NCBI RefSeq assembly: GCF_024655635.1
Contig: NZ_JANLGI010000001.1
Span: 248,001 to 312,000 of the forward strand
Length of the DNA stretch: 64,000 bases
From: Allobosea sp. 47.2.35
Lineage (GTDB): Bacteria; Pseudomonadota; Alphaproteobacteria; Rhizobiales; Beijerinckiaceae
Direction of reading: 5' to 3'
Shown here: piece by piece, positions 1 to 8,730 of the stretch
Numbering within the stretch: the stretch's first letter is position 1
How the letters are laid out: each line of letters starts with the position of its first letter
Notes under the pieces: generated by a model
What the model was told of the DNA's origin: nothing
The model's input: only the letters and a program-made list of their open reading frames with translations
Database searches by the model: none
Translations under genes and position numbers: made by a program

Positions 1-42
1 GCGGATCACCGCTGAGTCGTCGACGACGAGGCAGTATTTCAT
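1..42 (-). CDS. cheY: CheY-like response regulator, N-terminal 14 codons only
   Basis: The minus strand reads ATG at 42-40 and continues off the window edge. The visible residues are MKYCLVVDDSAVIR, the first beta strand and acidic pair (Asp-Asp) of a receiver domain, as in CheY. It lies 31 bp downstream of cheW, so it is probably the next gene of the chpT-cheA-cheW operon and the soluble regulator phosphorylated by CheA. The phosphorylated Asp and the rest of the fold are outside the window, so a longer receiver protein cannot be excluded. Confidence 0.8.
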   Translation of the reverse strand, partial: MKYCLVVDDSAVIR

Positions 43-73
43 GACTGGGTCTCCAAAAGCTGTGGCGCCGCCG

Positions 74-577
74 TCAGGCCGCGCTGCGAAGGTCGAGATC
101 GAGGACGGCGTCGAGGTCGAGGACGACGAGAAGCTCGTCGGCGAGGCGATGGATGCCCGTCGCCAGCGCCGCCCAGACGCGATCGAGATGGACCGGAAGC
201 GGCTCGAAGGTGGAGCGGTCGAGCCGGATGACTTCGCCGACCGCATCGACGATGAGCGCATAGGCCTCGCCGCCGTGGTCGATGCCGATCGCCGTCAATT
301 CGGTGCGGCCCTGGCCGTCGAGCCGCAGGGGAGCGGGGCGCCCGAGCCGCTTGCGCAGGCAGATCGCCGTGACGATGCGGCCGCGCAGGTTGATCAGGCC
401 GACGATCTCGTCGGGCGCGCGCGGGACGACCGTGATGCGGTTGGCGATGAAGACGTCCTGGACGCGGCCGATCGGCAGACCGAGCAGCTGCTCGCCGACG
501 CGGATCGTCACGTAGTCGAGCGAATCGCCGAAGCCAGGCGCGGCGGGCACGGGAGAATGAGGTTCGTTCGCCATCAT
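74..577 (-). CDS. cheW: Chemotaxis adaptor protein CheW
   Basis: A 167-residue protein with one CheW-like SH3-type domain. It shows the typical opening (YVTIRVGEQLLGLPI), the central strand with GLINLRGRIV, and a late strand LIVDAVGEVI. CheW couples chemoreceptors to the kinase CheA on the inner face of the membrane. Its start overlaps the cheA stop: two consecutive ATG codons (577 and 574) share bases with the cheA TGA, so translation is coupled and the exact start is ambiguous by one codon. The N-terminal 15 or so residues are Pro/Ala-rich and look disordered. Confidence 0.93.
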   Translation of the reverse strand: MMANEPHSPVPAAPGFGDSLDYVTIRVGEQLLGLPIGRVQDVFIANRITVVPRAPDEIVGLINLRGRIVTAICLRKRLGRPAPLRLDGQGRTELTAIGIDHGGEAYALIVDAVGEVIRLDRSTFEPLPVHLDRVWAALATGIHRLADELLVVLDLDAVLDLDLRSAA

Positions 578-3204
578 GCTGCATGCCTCAGGTCGGCGCT
601 GGCCGTATTGAGCTCGCTCAGCAGGGCGCGGCGGTCGAATTTCGCGACGACATCGTCCAAACCGGCCTGGACAGCCCGCATGTGCAGATCCGGCGTGGCA
701 CAGGTGGTGAGCCCGATGATGCGCAGGCGCTCGCCCGTGGCGCGCTCGCGCAGGATCGCGGCAAAGGCGAAGGCGGCGTCGCTGTCGCGATCGAGATCGA
801 GCATCGCGGTCATGACCGGCTCGCCGCCGGTCAATCCCGTCTCGCTGAAGTCGGACAGTGTCGCGATGGTCCGGCCCGAAGCCTTCAGGACTGGGCCGAG
901 CATGTCGCGCAGGAAGTCGGAGGGCTCGACCAGCAGGATCCGGCCGGGAAGCTCCGCGCTACGCCCGGCGGCGAACCAGCCGGGCTCGTTCAGCGGCAGG
1001 TAATGGGCGAGGTCGAGCACGTCGGTGGCGCGGCCGCGGATCATGGCCGAGCCGATGATGCCACGCTCCTCCGCCGCCGCCATTTCCAGCTCGAAGGTAT
1101 CCTCGACGATGTCGACGATCGCCTCGACGGCAAGCGCCACGGTGAGATCGCCATTCGAGACGATGACCAGTGGCTGGATGCCCTTGTCGCGCAGCTGCGT
1201 GTCAGCCACCGGTGTCACCGGAACGAGGCGTCCGCGATAATGCAGGAGCGTCCGGCTGCCGCTGCGCTGGAACTCGCCGGCCTCGATCTCCTCCAGCCGC
1301 GTCACGAGAGAGAGCGGCAGGGCCTGCAGGGTGCCGGTACCGGCCCGGAAGACGAGCATCGTCGTGCGCTCGCCGCGATGTACCTGGGCCGCGGCCTCGC
1401 GCGGCTCCTGCTCGACATCCTCGCTGATCGCCGCTCCGACCAGGCGGGCGACGCCGTTGGGGTCGACGATGAGCACCACGGTGCCGTCGCCGAGGATCGT
1501 GTTGCCGGAAAACAGGTGGATGTGGCGCAGCTTGCTCGACATCGGCTTCACCACGATTTCCTCGGTGTGGAAGACGCTGTCGACAAGAATGCCGAATTGC
1601 CGCTCGCCGATCTGGGTAACGACGATAAAGCCCTCGCCATCCGTTCGCCCGGCATGCTCCTCGCCGTTGGAGGCCATCAGTCCCGGCAGGGAGACGATCG
1701 GCAGCAGGCGCCCGCGCAGCCGCAGCACGGGAGCACCGTTGATCTCCTCGATACGGTTGTCGTCGCCCGCTTTCGCCCGCACCAGCTCGCGGACGGCGAT
1801 CTGGGGGATCGCGTAGCGGTCCTCGCCCGCGACCACGATCAGGGCGGAGATGATGGCAAGGGTCAGCGGAATCTTGATGGTGATGGTCGTGCCGAGCCCG
1901 GGGCGGCTCGCGACATCGACCGTGCCGCCGATCGAATCGACATTCGCCTTGACGACATCCATGCCGACGCCGCGACCCGAGACCGCCGTCACGTTGTCGG
2001 CGGTGGAGAAGCCGGGATGGAAGATGAAGCGGCCGATCTGCCCGTCGCTCAGCCGTTCAAGCTCCGCCTCCGTGGCGAGGCCCTTGGCGATCGCCTTGCC
2101 GCGGATGCGCTCGATGTTGAGGCCGCGCCCGTCATCGGCGATCGAGATCGTGACCGAGCCGCCCTCGTGATAGGCGGCAAGGCGGATCGTGCCGTGCTCG
2201 GGCTTGCCGGCCTCGCGCCGGTCGGCCGGCAGTTCGATGGCATGGTCGGCGCAGTTGCGGACCATGTGGATGAGCGGGTCCTTGATCAGGTCGAGGATCT
2301 GCCGGTCGAGTTCGGTCTCGGCGCCTTCGGTGATCAGCTCGATACGCTTGCCCAACTCGGCGCTGAGATCGCGCACGATACGCGGCAGCTTGGACCAGGC
2401 GTTGCCGATCGGCTGCATGCGCGTCTTCATCACGCCGTCCTGCAGTTCGGCCGTGATCAGCGACAGGCGCTGGAGCGGGGCCTTGAGACCGGCATCCTCT
2501 TGCCGCCTTGAGACCTCGAGGAGCTGGTTGCGCGTCAGCACGAGCTCCGAGACCATCGTCATCAGATGCTCGATCGTATCGACGTTGACGCGCAGCGTGG
2601 CCGGGCCCGGGTTGCTGCTGCGCGCCGGGCCATGCGTCTCCTCGGCCGGGGCGGCGATTTCGGTGCCTTCGATCCGGCCATCGGGGCCACGCTGCGGGCC
2701 CGGCGCGCTGCGAAAGATGATGTCTTCCGCGCTGCTCGCGACAGGAGCGGCCTGGCCGTGGCGCGCGAGATAGGCGGCGACCGGATCGAGCGAAGGATCG
2801 GCCGGCGGATTCAGCTTGAGTTCGCCCTTGGCGTGCTCGGCAAGCGCGAACAATTCGCCGATCAGCGTCTCGTCATTGCCTTCCGGCTCCTGCCCCTTCT
2901 CGGCGAGCTCGGCGAGGATGTCCTTGATCCGGTCGATGGTCTCAAGGATCGCGGTGACGGCGCTGGGCTTGACGGTCGCGCCGTCACGGAACTGCCCGAT
3001 CACCGACTCGGCGGCATGGGTCAGCGCTTCCAGCCGGGGCAGGCCGATGAAGCCGCAGGTGCCCTTGACCGTGTGGACCAGCCGGAAAATGTTCCGCAGG
3101 ATATCGCGGTTATTGGGGTCCTGCTCGAAGCGAACGAGTTCCCGATCAACCGTGTCGAGATTCTCGCCGGTCTCCGTCAGGAACTCTTGCAGCAGCTCGT
3201 CCAT
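574..3204 (-). CDS. cheA: Hybrid chemotaxis histidine kinase CheA with C-terminal receiver domain
   Basis: 876 residues. An N-terminal Hpt domain carries the phosphorylated His44 (LVHTVKG). The dimerisation helices lie around 203-265. The ATPase core has an N box (H313..N317), a G1 box (DDGRG 357-361), an F box around 399 and a G2 box (GRGVGMD 410-416). A CheW-like regulatory domain spans about 445-590, then a second CheW-like stretch about 613-740, then a receiver-like domain about 755-870. The receiver keeps an Asp candidate (803 or 805), Thr833 and Lys855, but has a single Glu760 where CheY has two acidic residues. Histidine kinase of the receptor array; the fused receiver suggests an internal phosphate sink or a second output. 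Lies between chpT and cheW on the same strand. Confidence 0.93.
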   Translation of the reverse strand: MDELLQEFLTETGENLDTVDRELVRFEQDPNNRDILRNIFRLVHTVKGTCGFIGLPRLEALTHAAESVIGQFRDGATVKPSAVTAILETIDRIKDILAELAEKGQEPEGNDETLIGELFALAEHAKGELKLNPPADPSLDPVAAYLARHGQAAPVASSAEDIIFRSAPGPQRGPDGRIEGTEIAAPAEETHGPARSSNPGPATLRVNVDTIEHLMTMVSELVLTRNQLLEVSRRQEDAGLKAPLQRLSLITAELQDGVMKTRMQPIGNAWSKLPRIVRDLSAELGKRIELITEGAETELDRQILDLIKDPLIHMVRNCADHAIELPADRREAGKPEHGTIRLAAYHEGGSVTISIADDGRGLNIERIRGKAIAKGLATEAELERLSDGQIGRFIFHPGFSTADNVTAVSGRGVGMDVVKANVDSIGGTVDVASRPGLGTTITIKIPLTLAIISALIVVAGEDRYAIPQIAVRELVRAKAGDDNRIEEINGAPVLRLRGRLLPIVSLPGLMASNGEEHAGRTDGEGFIVVTQIGERQFGILVDSVFHTEEIVVKPMSSKLRHIHLFSGNTILGDGTVVLIVDPNGVARLVGAAISEDVEQEPREAAAQVHRGERTTMLVFRAGTGTLQALPLSLVTRLEEIEAGEFQRSGSRTLLHYRGRLVPVTPVADTQLRDKGIQPLVIVSNGDLTVALAVEAIVDIVEDTFELEMAAAEERGIIGSAMIRGRATDVLDLAHYLPLNEPGWFAAGRSAELPGRILLVEPSDFLRDMLGPVLKASGRTIATLSDFSETGLTGGEPVMTAMLDLDRDSDAAFAFAAILRERATGERLRIIGLTTCATPDLHMRAVQAGLDDVVAKFDRRALLSELNTASADLRHAA

Positions 3205-3264
3205 GCAGGAACTTCACTCAACGCGGAACGCTGCAGGAACTAAAGCAGGAGAACGGTTTATGAT

Positions 3265-3287
3265 CGGTTGAGATCGCGTCTCGACCG
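3265..3287. repeat. Imperfect hairpin between chpT and cheA
   Basis: Arms 3265-3273 and 3279-3287 pair at 8 of 9 positions around a 5-base loop. It sits in the 94-bp gap between the chpT stop and the cheA start. There is no T-run after it on the minus strand, so it is not a classical terminator. It could be an operator, a transcript-processing site or chance. Confidence 0.35.
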
Positions 3288-3298
3288 GTAACGATCAT

Positions 3299-3940
3299 TC
3301 AGGCCGCTTTCGCGGCCTTGATCGTCACCGTGTCGCCCTCGATGGCGAAGGTGATGCCCATTCCGGCGGCGCGGGCGACCATGCCGGTATAGAGCGGCTG
3401 GACGGCGTGGGCGTCGATCGTGCCGGTCTCGGAACGGCCGGCGATGAGCTCCTCGACATGAGCCGGAATCCGGGCATGCGAGCCGGTCGCGGTGATCTCG
3501 AACGTGCCCTGCTCGCCCTCGACCGTGGCGCGCGAGACGAGCTTGCCGCCGCGCGGAACGGCTTGCGTCGCCAGCACCAGCAGGTTGAGCAGGAGCTTGA
3601 CCTGGTTCTTCGGCAGCAGGGCGCGCGGGGCCTCCCAGTCCAGCGAGAGCTTCTCGTCGTTGAGGAAGCCGTTGGCGACATTGCCGGCATCGCCGAGATC
3701 GATCATCGCGCCAGCAGAGCCGGCCGCGCCGAAGGCGAGACGGGCGAATTGCAGCCGGGCCGAGGCGGCGCGCGCGCTCTTCTTGATCAGCTCCAGCGCG
3801 AAATCGCGCATCGACGGATCGTCTTCCTCCAGAACCTCGAGAGCGTTGACAATCGCGCCGACCGGGCTGATCACGTCATGACAGACGCGGCTGCAGAGAA
3901 GCGCAGCCAGATCGAGCGGCTCGAGCGAGATGTCGGTCAT
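3299..3940 (-). CDS. chpT: Histidine phosphotransferase ChpT
   Basis: 213 residues matching the ChpT family: a DHp-like helical hairpin with the phosphorylated His21 in SRVCHDVISPVGAI, followed by a degenerate ATPase-like domain. In Caulobacter and Rhizobiales ChpT passes phosphate from the hybrid kinase CckA to CtrA and CpdR, controlling the cell cycle and flagellar genes. Here it heads a minus-strand run followed by cheA, cheW and cheY, so cell-cycle phosphorelay and chemotaxis genes are linked. Length and His position are normal for the family. The upstream gap contains a CtrA-like half-site (4014-4028). Confidence 0.9.
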   Translation of the reverse strand: MTDISLEPLDLAALLCSRVCHDVISPVGAIVNALEVLEEDDPSMRDFALELIKKSARAASARLQFARLAFGAAGSAGAMIDLGDAGNVANGFLNDEKLSLDWEAPRALLPKNQVKLLLNLLVLATQAVPRGGKLVSRATVEGEQGTFEITATGSHARIPAHVEELIAGRSETGTIDAHAVQPLYTGMVARAAGMGITFAIEGDTVTIKAAKAA

Positions 3941-4013
3941 GGGGGCGAGGTCCTGGAAACGGGGGCGCGCCCGGATTGGGGCGTCGTTGCCGCTTGATAT
4001 GCTGCTATCTTGG

Positions 4014-4028
4014 TTTTCATGTGGTTAA
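4014..4028. promoter_or_regulatory. Possible degenerate CtrA box between chpT and cysQ
   Basis: TTTT, seven bases, then TTAA. On the minus strand this reads TTAACCACATG and so on. The CtrA consensus is TTAA-N7-TTAA, and the TTAACC half is typical. One half matches perfectly and the other has two mismatches. It lies 74 bp upstream of the chpT start and 39 bp upstream of cysQ. Known biology makes CtrA control of phosphorelay genes plausible, but a single half-site is weak evidence. Confidence 0.3.
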
Positions 4029-4066
4029 TCGCCATATGAGGGCGGTTATGAGAAGGACAGGCCGCG

Positions 4067-4900
4067 ATGATCGGCCATGATGATCCCCGCCTGCGCGACC
4101 GTGACGGGCTTGGGCGCAAATTGGCGGAAGCTGCCGGCGTGAGCGCCGCCGTCCTGCTGGCGAAGCGGGCGGCGCGCGATGTCAGGCTGAAGAGCGATGG
4201 CACGCCGGTCTGCTCCGCCGATCTTGCGGCGGACCATGCCGCGAAGGACGCCCTGGCGCGTCTGCTGCCGGGCTTTCCGATCGTCAGCGAGGAAACCGCG
4301 CAGGACGCGGCGCCCGGCGCGATCTTCATCCTGCTCGATCCGCTCGACGGCACGCGCGAGTTCCTTGCGGGCGGCGACAGCTATTGCGTGGCGATCGCTG
4401 TCGTCAGCGACGGCCGGCCGATCGCGGGCGCGATCGCGGCCCCGGCCATCGGGCGGCTCTGGTTCTCGGGCGAGCATGCCTTTGAACAGGACTTTGCTCC
4501 GGACGGTGCCCTTCTGGGCGAAGCGCGGCGGACGAGCGTCAGGGCCGTGCCGGGCGAGGGGCCGGTCGCGCTGGTCAGCCGCTTCCATGGCGACGGCCGC
4601 AGCGACGGCATCGCGGCCTCGATGTGCTGCAGCAAGGGCATCCCGGTCTCGTCGGCGGTGAAATTCGGGATGATCGCCTCGGGCGAGGCCGATATCCATG
4701 TCCGCTGCGGGCAGACGATGGAATGGGACATCGCCGCCGGCGATGCCATCCTCTCGGCGGCGGGCGGGATCGTGCTGACGCTGGACGGCGCACTGCCCGA
4801 TTACGGCCGCAGCGAGCGGCAATTCCGCAATCCGCCCTTCGTGGCAGCATCGAGCGAAGCGTTGGCCCGACAGGCGATCGCCGGGGATTGCGGCGGCTGA
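4067..4900 (+). CDS. cysQ: 3'(2'),5'-bisphosphate nucleotidase / inositol monophosphatase family (CysQ-like)
   Basis: 277 residues with the metal-dependent phosphatase signatures of the IMPase superfamily: Glu75-Glu76 (VSEET), DPLDGT at 91-96, and WDIAAGDAI from 220. CysQ removes the 3' phosphate of PAP (adenosine 3',5'-bisphosphate) formed during sulfate assimilation and coenzyme A transfer, and needs Mg2+. The residues after DPLDGT (REFLAGGDSYCVAIA) resemble CysQ more than inositol monophosphatase. Divergent from chpT. A purine-rich ribosome site (AAGGACAGG) lies just upstream. The exact substrate cannot be decided from sequence alone. Confidence 0.85.
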   Translation: MIGHDDPRLRDRDGLGRKLAEAAGVSAAVLLAKRAARDVRLKSDGTPVCSADLAADHAAKDALARLLPGFPIVSEETAQDAAPGAIFILLDPLDGTREFLAGGDSYCVAIAVVSDGRPIAGAIAAPAIGRLWFSGEHAFEQDFAPDGALLGEARRTSVRAVPGEGPVALVSRFHGDGRSDGIAASMCCSKGIPVSSAVKFGMIASGEADIHVRCGQTMEWDIAAGDAILSAAGGIVLTLDGALPDYGRSERQFRNPPFVAASSEALARQAIAGDCGG

Positions 4901-4910
4901 GGCAGGGCGG

Positions 4911-5456
4911 CTAGCGGGCGACGGAGCGCAGCACGGCGTTCCAGCGGCTTTCAGCCTGGGCCAGCAAGCCGGCTTCCCGCAGGAAGCGCTGACGATTGTC
5001 GGCCGAGCGGAACAGGTAAAGGCGCGATCCGATCACCGCGAACTGGCTGGGATCGCTCTCGATTGCGAGGCCATTGGCGACGCCGGTCGGATCGAAGCCG
5101 CCAAAGGCGGGCGCGTAGACCTGTGGAGCGTCGCGGAAGGCTTCGAGATTGGCCTGCGAGGCGAAACGCCAGACGAAGCGGTCCTGGATGAGTTCGTGCT
5201 CGGCGCGTCCTGCCAGTGGCTTGGATCCCAGACGATAGGAAACAGGGTCGAGGCCGTTGATGGCGAGGCCGGTGTGCAGGTCCCGCTGCATCACCTCGCC
5301 GAGGGAGGGCATGTCCGGCAAGGCCGGGAAGGGCACGGGTGTTGCCGTGTTGGGCGCGGCGGGCGGAGTGCTCGCGAGGGCTGGCCCTCCGATCGGGGAG
5401 AGGATTGCGAGGCCGGCTGCGAGCAAGACCCAGCGCTGCCTTGTTGCGGCCTTCAT
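4911..5456 (-). CDS. Exported YHS-domain-like protein
   Basis: 181 residues. An N-terminal signal peptide (MKAATRQR, hydrophobic stretch, cleavage near ALAS around 29) is followed by a Pro-rich linker. A YHS-type domain starts around 65 (INGLDPVSYRLG), with FVWRFASQANLEAF, the conserved YAPAFGGFDPTGVANG and a final LYLFRSADNRQRF. YHS proteins of this exported type are often linked to metal handling but have no firm role. The domain lacks the Cys of classical YHS metal-binding members. Convergent with cysQ (10-bp gap). Confidence 0.7.
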   Translation of the reverse strand: MKAATRQRWVLLAAGLAILSPIGGPALASTPPAAPNTATPVPFPALPDMPSLGEVMQRDLHTGLAINGLDPVSYRLGSKPLAGRAEHELIQDRFVWRFASQANLEAFRDAPQVYAPAFGGFDPTGVANGLAIESDPSQFAVIGSRLYLFRSADNRQRFLREAGLLAQAESRWNAVLRSVAR

Positions 5457-5750
5457 CGCATCAAATCCTCAATGGGACCTCATCCCGGGCCGAGCGGCTC
5501 TCCGGAATCTTCACGCCTTGGATAGATTTACGGCGTATCAAATCCGTTACCGAATTGATTCGCATTCGCCGAGCGTCACGATTCGACGTTCGGTCGGGCG
5601 GCGGATGGCCCAGGATCGGCCCGCCCCCCGGCCCGTATCGCATCCATCCCGGGCCGGCTGCCGCGCAGTCGCCGCCGGTGCCGAGCGGACGGACGATCGA
5701 ACCGCCCCGGCGCTCTGCCTTGTCTGGCGCCCTGCCTGGAGATGTCGCTG

Positions 5751-6338
5751 ATGACCCAGACCCGCCGCAACCTGATCACGGGCGGTCTCGCCGTGGCCGG
5801 CGCGAGCCTGACCGGGGCGCCGCTTCCCGCGCTCGCCCAGAACTACAAGAACCAGCAATCGTTCAGCCAGAACGAACTCGTCGGCTCCGGCCACAAGTTC
5901 TTCGGCAACGTGTCGCGCGGCCTCGCGCTGACGATCGAGGAAGCGGTGCGTCGCTGGGGCGAGCCGAACGGTTATGTCCTCGGCCAGGAAGCCTCCGGCG
6001 CTTTCGTCGGCGGTTTGCGCTTCGGCGAGGGACAGCTCTACACCCGCAATGCCGGCGACCGCCGCGTGTTCTGGCAGGGCCCCTCGATCGGCTTCGATTT
6101 CGGCGGCGAAGGCGCCCGCACGATGATGCTGGTCTACAACCTGCCGGTGGTCGATGCGCTCTACCAGCGCTTCGCCGGTATCGACGGCTCGGCCTATTTC
6201 ATCGGCGGCTTCGGCTTTACCGCTCTGACGGCGGAAGGCATCATGGTGGTACCGATCCGCACCGGCGTCGGCTGGCGGCTCGGCGTCAATCTCGGCTATC
6301 TCAAGTTCACGCCGCAGGCGACCTGGAATCCGTTCTAG
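5751..6338 (+). CDS. eipA: Periplasmic envelope-integrity protein EipA (DUF1134)
   Basis: About 195 residues. A twin-arginine-like leader (TRRNLITGG with a hydrophobic stretch ending in ALAQ) is followed by the DUF1134 fold: GHKFFGNVSRGLA, SGAFVGGLRFGEG, GFDFGGEGARTMMLVYNL, and the C-terminal VGWRLGVNLGYLKF. In Brucella the DUF1134 protein EipA is periplasmic, supports envelope stress resistance and is activated by CtrA (published knowledge). I prefer the ATG at 5751 over 5742 because GGAG at 5738-5741 is then correctly spaced. The 294-bp upstream gap holds no convincing full CtrA box. Confidence 0.88.
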   Translation: MTQTRRNLITGGLAVAGASLTGAPLPALAQNYKNQQSFSQNELVGSGHKFFGNVSRGLALTIEEAVRRWGEPNGYVLGQEASGAFVGGLRFGEGQLYTRNAGDRRVFWQGPSIGFDFGGEGARTMMLVYNLPVVDALYQRFAGIDGSAYFIGGFGFTALTAEGIMVVPIRTGVGWRLGVNLGYLKFTPQATWNPF

Positions 6339-6357
6339 GCCGGGGCGACTATCTCTG

Positions 6358-6379
6358 GCCATGGCGCCGTCGCCATGGC
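6358..6379. repeat. Perfect 9-bp inverted repeat with 4-base loop
   Basis: Arms 6358-6366 and 6371-6379 (GCCATGGCG and CGCCATGGC) are perfect complements around CCGT. It lies 19 bp after the eipA stop and 37 bp before the next gene. No T-run follows, so it may be a processing or attenuation hairpin between the two genes, or a protein-binding palindrome. Confidence 0.45.
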
Positions 6380-6416
6380 AGATTCGGCCTCAGCCCATAG
6401 CCGGGAGTCCTGAGAC

Positions 6417-7667
6417 TTGATCGAAGCCGTCATGCTGTTCGCGCTCGGCTTCCTCTGTGCCGCCCTCATGGCCCTGGCGGCCGTGCCGGCGCTGGCGCGG
6501 CGGGCCGACAGGCTGGCGCGCAAGCGGGCCGAGGCCGCGTTTCCGCTGTCGCTCGCCGAAATCGCCGCCGATCGCGACCACCTGCGCGCCGAGCTTGCCT
6601 TGCGCATGCGCTCGGCGGAGCAGGATGCCGAGCGCGGCTTCGCCGCCAAGGCCGGTGCGATGCAGGAACTCGGCCGGCGCGACATGACGATCGGCCGGCT
6701 GGAACGCGAGCTTGGCGAGCGTGATACACGGATCGGCGGGCTCGAGGGCGATCTCGCGCAGACACGCGGCGAGCTTGCCGATACGCAGGGCGCTCTCGCG
6801 ACTGAGCGCACGGGCCATGCCGAAACCACTGCTACGCTGGAGAAGCGGGTGGCGGACCTTGCGAGCCTCGAGCGCAACCTGGAAGAGACGCGCTCGGCTT
6901 TGACCGGTACCGGGGCCGACCTCGTCGCGCGCAACGGCGAGCTGGAGCGCGAGCGCGAGACCGTCAGACGGATCGAGACCCTGCTGGCGGAGCGCGAACG
7001 GGAGCTGGCCGAGAGCCGCAGCGGCTTCGAGAAGCTGCGCGTCGCGCATGTCGAGGACGGAACCCGCATCATGGTGCTGCAAACCAAGGGTGACGAGCTT
7101 GCCGGCAAGCTCGCATCGACCGAGGAGCGTCTTGCCCAGAGCGAGACGGCCCTTCGCACGATGACCGGCGAGCGTGATGGCGAGCGGGTGCGGGCCGATG
7201 CCTTCGATGCGCGGGCCGCACAGGCTGAGGCCGGGCTCGCGGCGGCCGATGCCCGCGCCAGCGGGGCGGGCGTGGCGGCGCAGCAGCTCGACACGCAACT
7301 CCGGCAGGAACGGGCCGAACATGCCGCGACCCAGGACCTACGCGAAGCATTGAACCTGGCGCTGACCGCCGCGAAGACCGATCACGAGGCCGCCATGCAG
7401 AAGAACCGGGAGGAGATCGCGAGCTTGCAGGACGCCCAGATCGAGCGGGACGGCCAGATTGCGATGCTGCGGGCCGAACTTCAGACGCTTCAGGGCGCGC
7501 TGGCCCAGGCGCGGACCGACCGGACCCAGCTGATGGACGAGATATCGACCTTGCGCAGGGCCGGAAGCGAAGGCGCGAGGGTCAACCATGCAGCGTTGCG
7601 CCAGGAGATCGTTTCACTGGCGGACCGGCTCATGAGCACGGCGCCGAAGCGGGAAGCGGCGGAGTAG
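6417..7667 (+). CDS. Membrane-anchored long coiled-coil protein, unknown function
   Basis: 416 residues (TTG start at 6417; an ATG lies at 6432, five codons in). One N-terminal transmembrane helix (about 5-27, MLFALGFLCAALMALAAV) is followed by more than 350 residues of Glu/Arg/Ala/Leu-rich heptad sequence that must form a long coiled coil, probably cytoplasmic given the Arg-rich residues after the helix. No catalytic motif is visible. The arrangement resembles anchored scaffold or tether proteins. Its position just after eipA hints at an envelope role, but that is inference. I do not recognise a named family. Confidence 0.75.
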   Translation: MIEAVMLFALGFLCAALMALAAVPALARRADRLARKRAEAAFPLSLAEIAADRDHLRAELALRMRSAEQDAERGFAAKAGAMQELGRRDMTIGRLERELGERDTRIGGLEGDLAQTRGELADTQGALATERTGHAETTATLEKRVADLASLERNLEETRSALTGTGADLVARNGELERERETVRRIETLLAERERELAESRSGFEKLRVAHVEDGTRIMVLQTKGDELAGKLASTEERLAQSETALRTMTGERDGERVRADAFDARAAQAEAGLAAADARASGAGVAAQQLDTQLRQERAEHAATQDLREALNLALTAAKTDHEAAMQKNREEIASLQDAQIERDGQIAMLRAELQTLQGALAQARTDRTQLMDEISTLRRAGSEGARVNHAALRQEIVSLADRLMSTAPKREAAE

Positions 7668-7791
7668 CCGGTCGAGCCCGGGCATCCCCGGCTGCCCAAT
7701 TCTTCGCCGACAGCGGATTTCACTTTGCCATTCGATGTTCTAGGAAGGCTGTGTTCCCCGGCGTTCCCGCGCCATCTGAATGGTTTGAAAC

Positions 7792-8730
7792 GTGACCGAT
7801 AGCCGCTTCGATCTCCTTTGCCTCGGCGAACCGCTCGGCGAGTTCAACGCGACCCGCGCCGAGAGCGGTGCCTTCCTGTTCGGTCATGGCGGCGATACCT
7901 CGAACTGCGCGGTCGCGGCGGCGCGCCAGGGCATGTCGGTCGGCTATCTCGGGGCGCTCGGCGATGACAGCGCCGGCCATTCGATCCGCGGCCTGTGGAA
8001 GCGCGAAGGTGTCGACGACAGCCATGTCTCGACCCATCCGAGCGCACCGACCGGGCTCTATTTCGTCGATCACGGCCCTTCCGGCCATGTCTTCTCCTAT
8101 CTGCGCGCCGGCTCGGCCGCGAGCCTCTACGGCCCGCGCGACCTGCCGCGCGAGCTGATCCGTTCCGCCCGAATCATCCAGGCCTCCGGCATCAGCCAGG
8201 CGATCTCGGCCAGCGCCTGCGACGCGGTGTTCGACGCGTTCGATACCGCCCGCAAGGCCGGGGTGCTCACCGCTTACGACACCAACCTGCGCCTGAAGCT
8301 CTGGCCGCTGACCCGCGCGAGGGCAATCATCCATGCCGCCTGCGCCATGGCCGACATCATCCTGCCCGGCCTCGACGACGCGGCGCAGCTCACGGGCCTG
8401 AACAACCCCGATGCCATCGTCGATTTCTATCTCGGCCTCGGCGCGCGGGTCGTGGCCCTGACGCTCGGCCATGAGGGCTCGCTGGTGGCGACGCCGGTCC
8501 GCCGCGAGCGCTTCCGGCCGATCAAGGTCGATGCGATCGATGCGACCGGTGCGGGCGATTGCTATGACGGCGCTTTCCTCGCCGAATACCTGCGCACGGG
8601 CGATGCCTTCGCAGCCGGGGCCTACGCCAATGTCGCGGCAGCCCTGTCGACGCTGGGCTATGGCGCGGTGGCGCCTTTGCCGCGCCGCGCCGATGTCGAG
8701 GCGCGCATCGCCGCGGAGGCGCGTTCCTGA
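7792..8730 (+). CDS. kdgK: PfkB-family sugar kinase, probably 2-keto-3-deoxygluconate kinase
   Basis: 312 residues, GTG start. The ribokinase fold is marked by LCLGEPLGEFN at the N-terminus, GGDTSNCAVAAARQG, DTNLRLKLWP (typical of 2-dehydro-3-deoxygluconate kinases) and the C-terminal anion-hole motif DATGAGDCYDGAF with the catalytic Asp. The kinase would phosphorylate 2-keto-3-deoxygluconate with ATP, feeding the Entner-Doudoroff pathway. The next gene starts inside its stop codon. Substrate specificity in this family is hard to assign; another sugar acid is possible. Confidence 0.78.
   Translation: MTDSRFDLLCLGEPLGEFNATRAESGAFLFGHGGDTSNCAVAAARQGMSVGYLGALGDDSAGHSIRGLWKREGVDDSHVSTHPSAPTGLYFVDHGPSGHVFSYLRAGSAASLYGPRDLPRELIRSARIIQASGISQAISASACDAVFDAFDTARKAGVLTAYDTNLRLKLWPLTRARAIIHAACAMADIILPGLDDAAQLTGLNNPDAIVDFYLGLGARVVALTLGHEGSLVATPVRRERFRPIKVDAIDATGAGDCYDGAFLAEYLRTGDAFAAGAYANVAAALSTLGYGAVAPLPRRADVEARIAAEARS

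Noticed and set aside
583-2511. Long open frame antisense to cheA (642 residues)
   Set aside because: Typical shadow of a GC-rich gene: low-complexity Asp/Arg/Gly-rich translation, no motifs; the minus-strand frame has all CheA signatures.
5457-5741. Possible CtrA box upstream of eipA (TTAC-N7-ATTC near 5547)
   Set aside because: Too many mismatches to the TTAA-N7-TTAA consensus; known regulation in Brucella is not enough to call it here.
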